Origin: CAYLNK01 sp964384675
GTDB lineage: Bacteria; Acidobacteriota; Thermoanaerobaculia; UBA5066
Reading direction: 5' to 3'
NCBI GenBank assembly: GCA_964384675.1
Contig: CAYLNK010000071.1
Coordinates: forward strand, 1 to 22,696
Length of the DNA: 22,696 nucleotides
The translations under genes and the position numbers were made by a program. Below, one piece after another: positions 21,899 through 22,696 of the stretch. Numbering within the stretch: the stretch's first letter is position 1; each line of letters starts with the position of its first letter. The notes under the pieces are model-generated. The model worked only from the letters and a program-made list of their open reading frames with translations, made no database searches and was not told the DNA's origin.

Positions 21899-22696
21899 GT
21901 GCCCGGGCCGGTGACTCTCGAGCTCCGCTTTCTCGGCGAGATGGAGGTGATCCGGGGAGGGGAACGCGTCGAGCTGCCTCCCTCGAAGAAGACGAGAGCC
22001 CTCCTCGCCTACCTCGTCCTGACCGGCAAGCCTCACCGCCGCGACCGCCTCTGCCAGCTCCTCTGGGACGTCGCGGACGACCCGCGGGGCGCGTTGCGCT
22101 GGAGCCTGAGCCGCCTGCGTCCGCTGGTGGATGCGCCGGAGCAGACGCGAATCGAGGCCGCGCGCGACAAGGTCGTCTTCGAGCCGCGCGGCGCGTGGAT
22201 CGACGTCGTCGCCCTGAGGCAGCGGTGCGCGGCCGGTCTCGACGACGCGCCGATGGGGGAGCTGACCACCCTGGCTCGGCAGTTCCGGGGCGAGCTGCTG
22301 GAGGGGCTCGAGCTCGACGACTTCCTCGACTTCCAGGCCTGGTGCGTCGCCGAGCGGGAGGGCGTGCGGATGCTCCAGGCGACCCTGCTCCGCTCCCTGG
22401 CGACGCGCCTGGCCGGCGATCCGCCGTCGGCGCTCCCTTACGCTCGGGCGCTCACGGTCGTCGACCCGCTCGACGAGACGGCGCGCGCGCAGCTGGTCGG
22501 GCTCCTCCTGGCGTCCGGGCGGCGCCGTGAGGCCGAGCAGCAGGTCGAGGCGGCGCGGCGGCTCCTTCGCGAGCTCGGCCGGCCGGCGTCCGGACAGCTC
22601 GAGGCCGCCTGGCAGTCGACCCGGTCGATGCGTCCGCCCGCGTCACCTCCGCCAGGCCGTGAGCGCCGCCGACCACGCCGCCTACCGCTACACCGC
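21899..22696 (+). CDS. BTAD/SARP-type transcriptional activator, 5' part
   Basis: The frame opens at GTG 21899 (or GTG 21911) and stays open to the window end, giving 266 visible residues. The first ~95 residues resemble an OmpR-like winged helix of the SARP/BTAD class (LELRFLGEMEVIRGGERVELPPSKKTRALLAYLVL, RRDRLCQLLWD, GALRWSLSRLRPLV). The bacterial transcriptional activation domain follows with TPR-like helices (RGELLEGLELDDFLDFQAWCVAEREGVRMLQATLLRSL, ALPYARALTVVDPLDETARAQLVGLLLASGRRREAEQQ). A Pro/Arg-rich linker begins at about residue 240. Relatives are often fused to a cyclase, ATPase or hydrolase domain, which would lie outside the window. The gene follows the anti-sigma gene by 74 bp. 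Confidence 0.85.
   Translation, partial: MPGPVTLELRFLGEMEVIRGGERVELPPSKKTRALLAYLVLTGKPHRRDRLCQLLWDVADDPRGALRWSLSRLRPLVDAPEQTRIEAARDKVVFEPRGAWIDVVALRQRCAAGLDDAPMGELTTLARQFRGELLEGLELDDFLDFQAWCVAEREGVRMLQATLLRSLATRLAGDPPSALPYARALTVVDPLDETARAQLVGLLLASGRRREAEQQVEAARRLLRELGRPASGQLEAAWQSTRSMRPPASPPPGRERRRPRRLPLHR

Overview
The window is high-GC DNA, about two-thirds G+C by eye, densely packed with genes on both strands. It most resembles a soil-type Acidobacteriota genome, possibly Thermoanaerobaculia-like. The main hint is the C-terminal beta domain of the secreted protein at 12874-14514, a type I associate with that group. ECF42 sigma factors, BTAD activators and DUF1963 proteins fit but are not diagnostic. 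The taxonomy is inference. I see no rRNA, tRNA or CRISPR array.

Positions 1-3600 are an accessory region of defence/toxin genes and mobile-element debris. It starts with an intact AbiEii-type nucleotidyltransferase toxin whose start overlaps the stop of a gene lying mostly outside the window. An apparent IS21-family remnant follows: degenerate repeats at 935-998 and related inverted repeats at 3258-3299 enclose a twice-frameshifted rhuM gene, an istB ATPase remnant joined to it, and a small ORF coupled to istB by ATGA. No istA is present. Just beyond lies the C-terminal stub of a second AbiEii-like gene.

Positions 3731-6361 (minus strand) form a self-contained regulon: a TetR repressor, then an SDR and an MDR oxidoreductase joined by an ATGA overlap. 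Identical operator arms (ATATGAT-N4-ATCATAT) lie inside the promoter of tetR and the likely promoter of the SDR-MDR pair.

Positions 6534-9711 hold a small secreted six-cysteine protein, then a four-gene ECF42 cluster: YciI/DGPF protein, RibD-C reductase, second YciI/DGPF protein, and a long sigma factor with a C-terminal extension. A 41-bp perfect palindrome follows.

Positions 9904-12751 carry a DUF4386 membrane protein, a 171-bp snapback MITE-like element with perfect 18-bp terminal inverted repeats, an OmpR/PhoP-like response regulator, a histidine kinase with a minimal external loop, and a convergent small membrane protein.

Positions 12874-17871 hold a secreted alpha/beta-hydrolase-like protein, then an AraC regulator, VOC protein and short UvrA without a UvrB-binding domain. 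These three closely resemble an actinobacterial gene set as I remember it, so they may have been transferred.

Positions 17894 to the end hold an LRR-DUF1963 fusion, a flavodiiron-type MBL protein without flavodoxin, and a divergent ECF sigma / soluble zinc anti-sigma pair. A 12-bp inverted repeat lies between the MBL gene and the sigma gene. The last gene is the 5' part of a BTAD/SARP-type activator that runs off the window.
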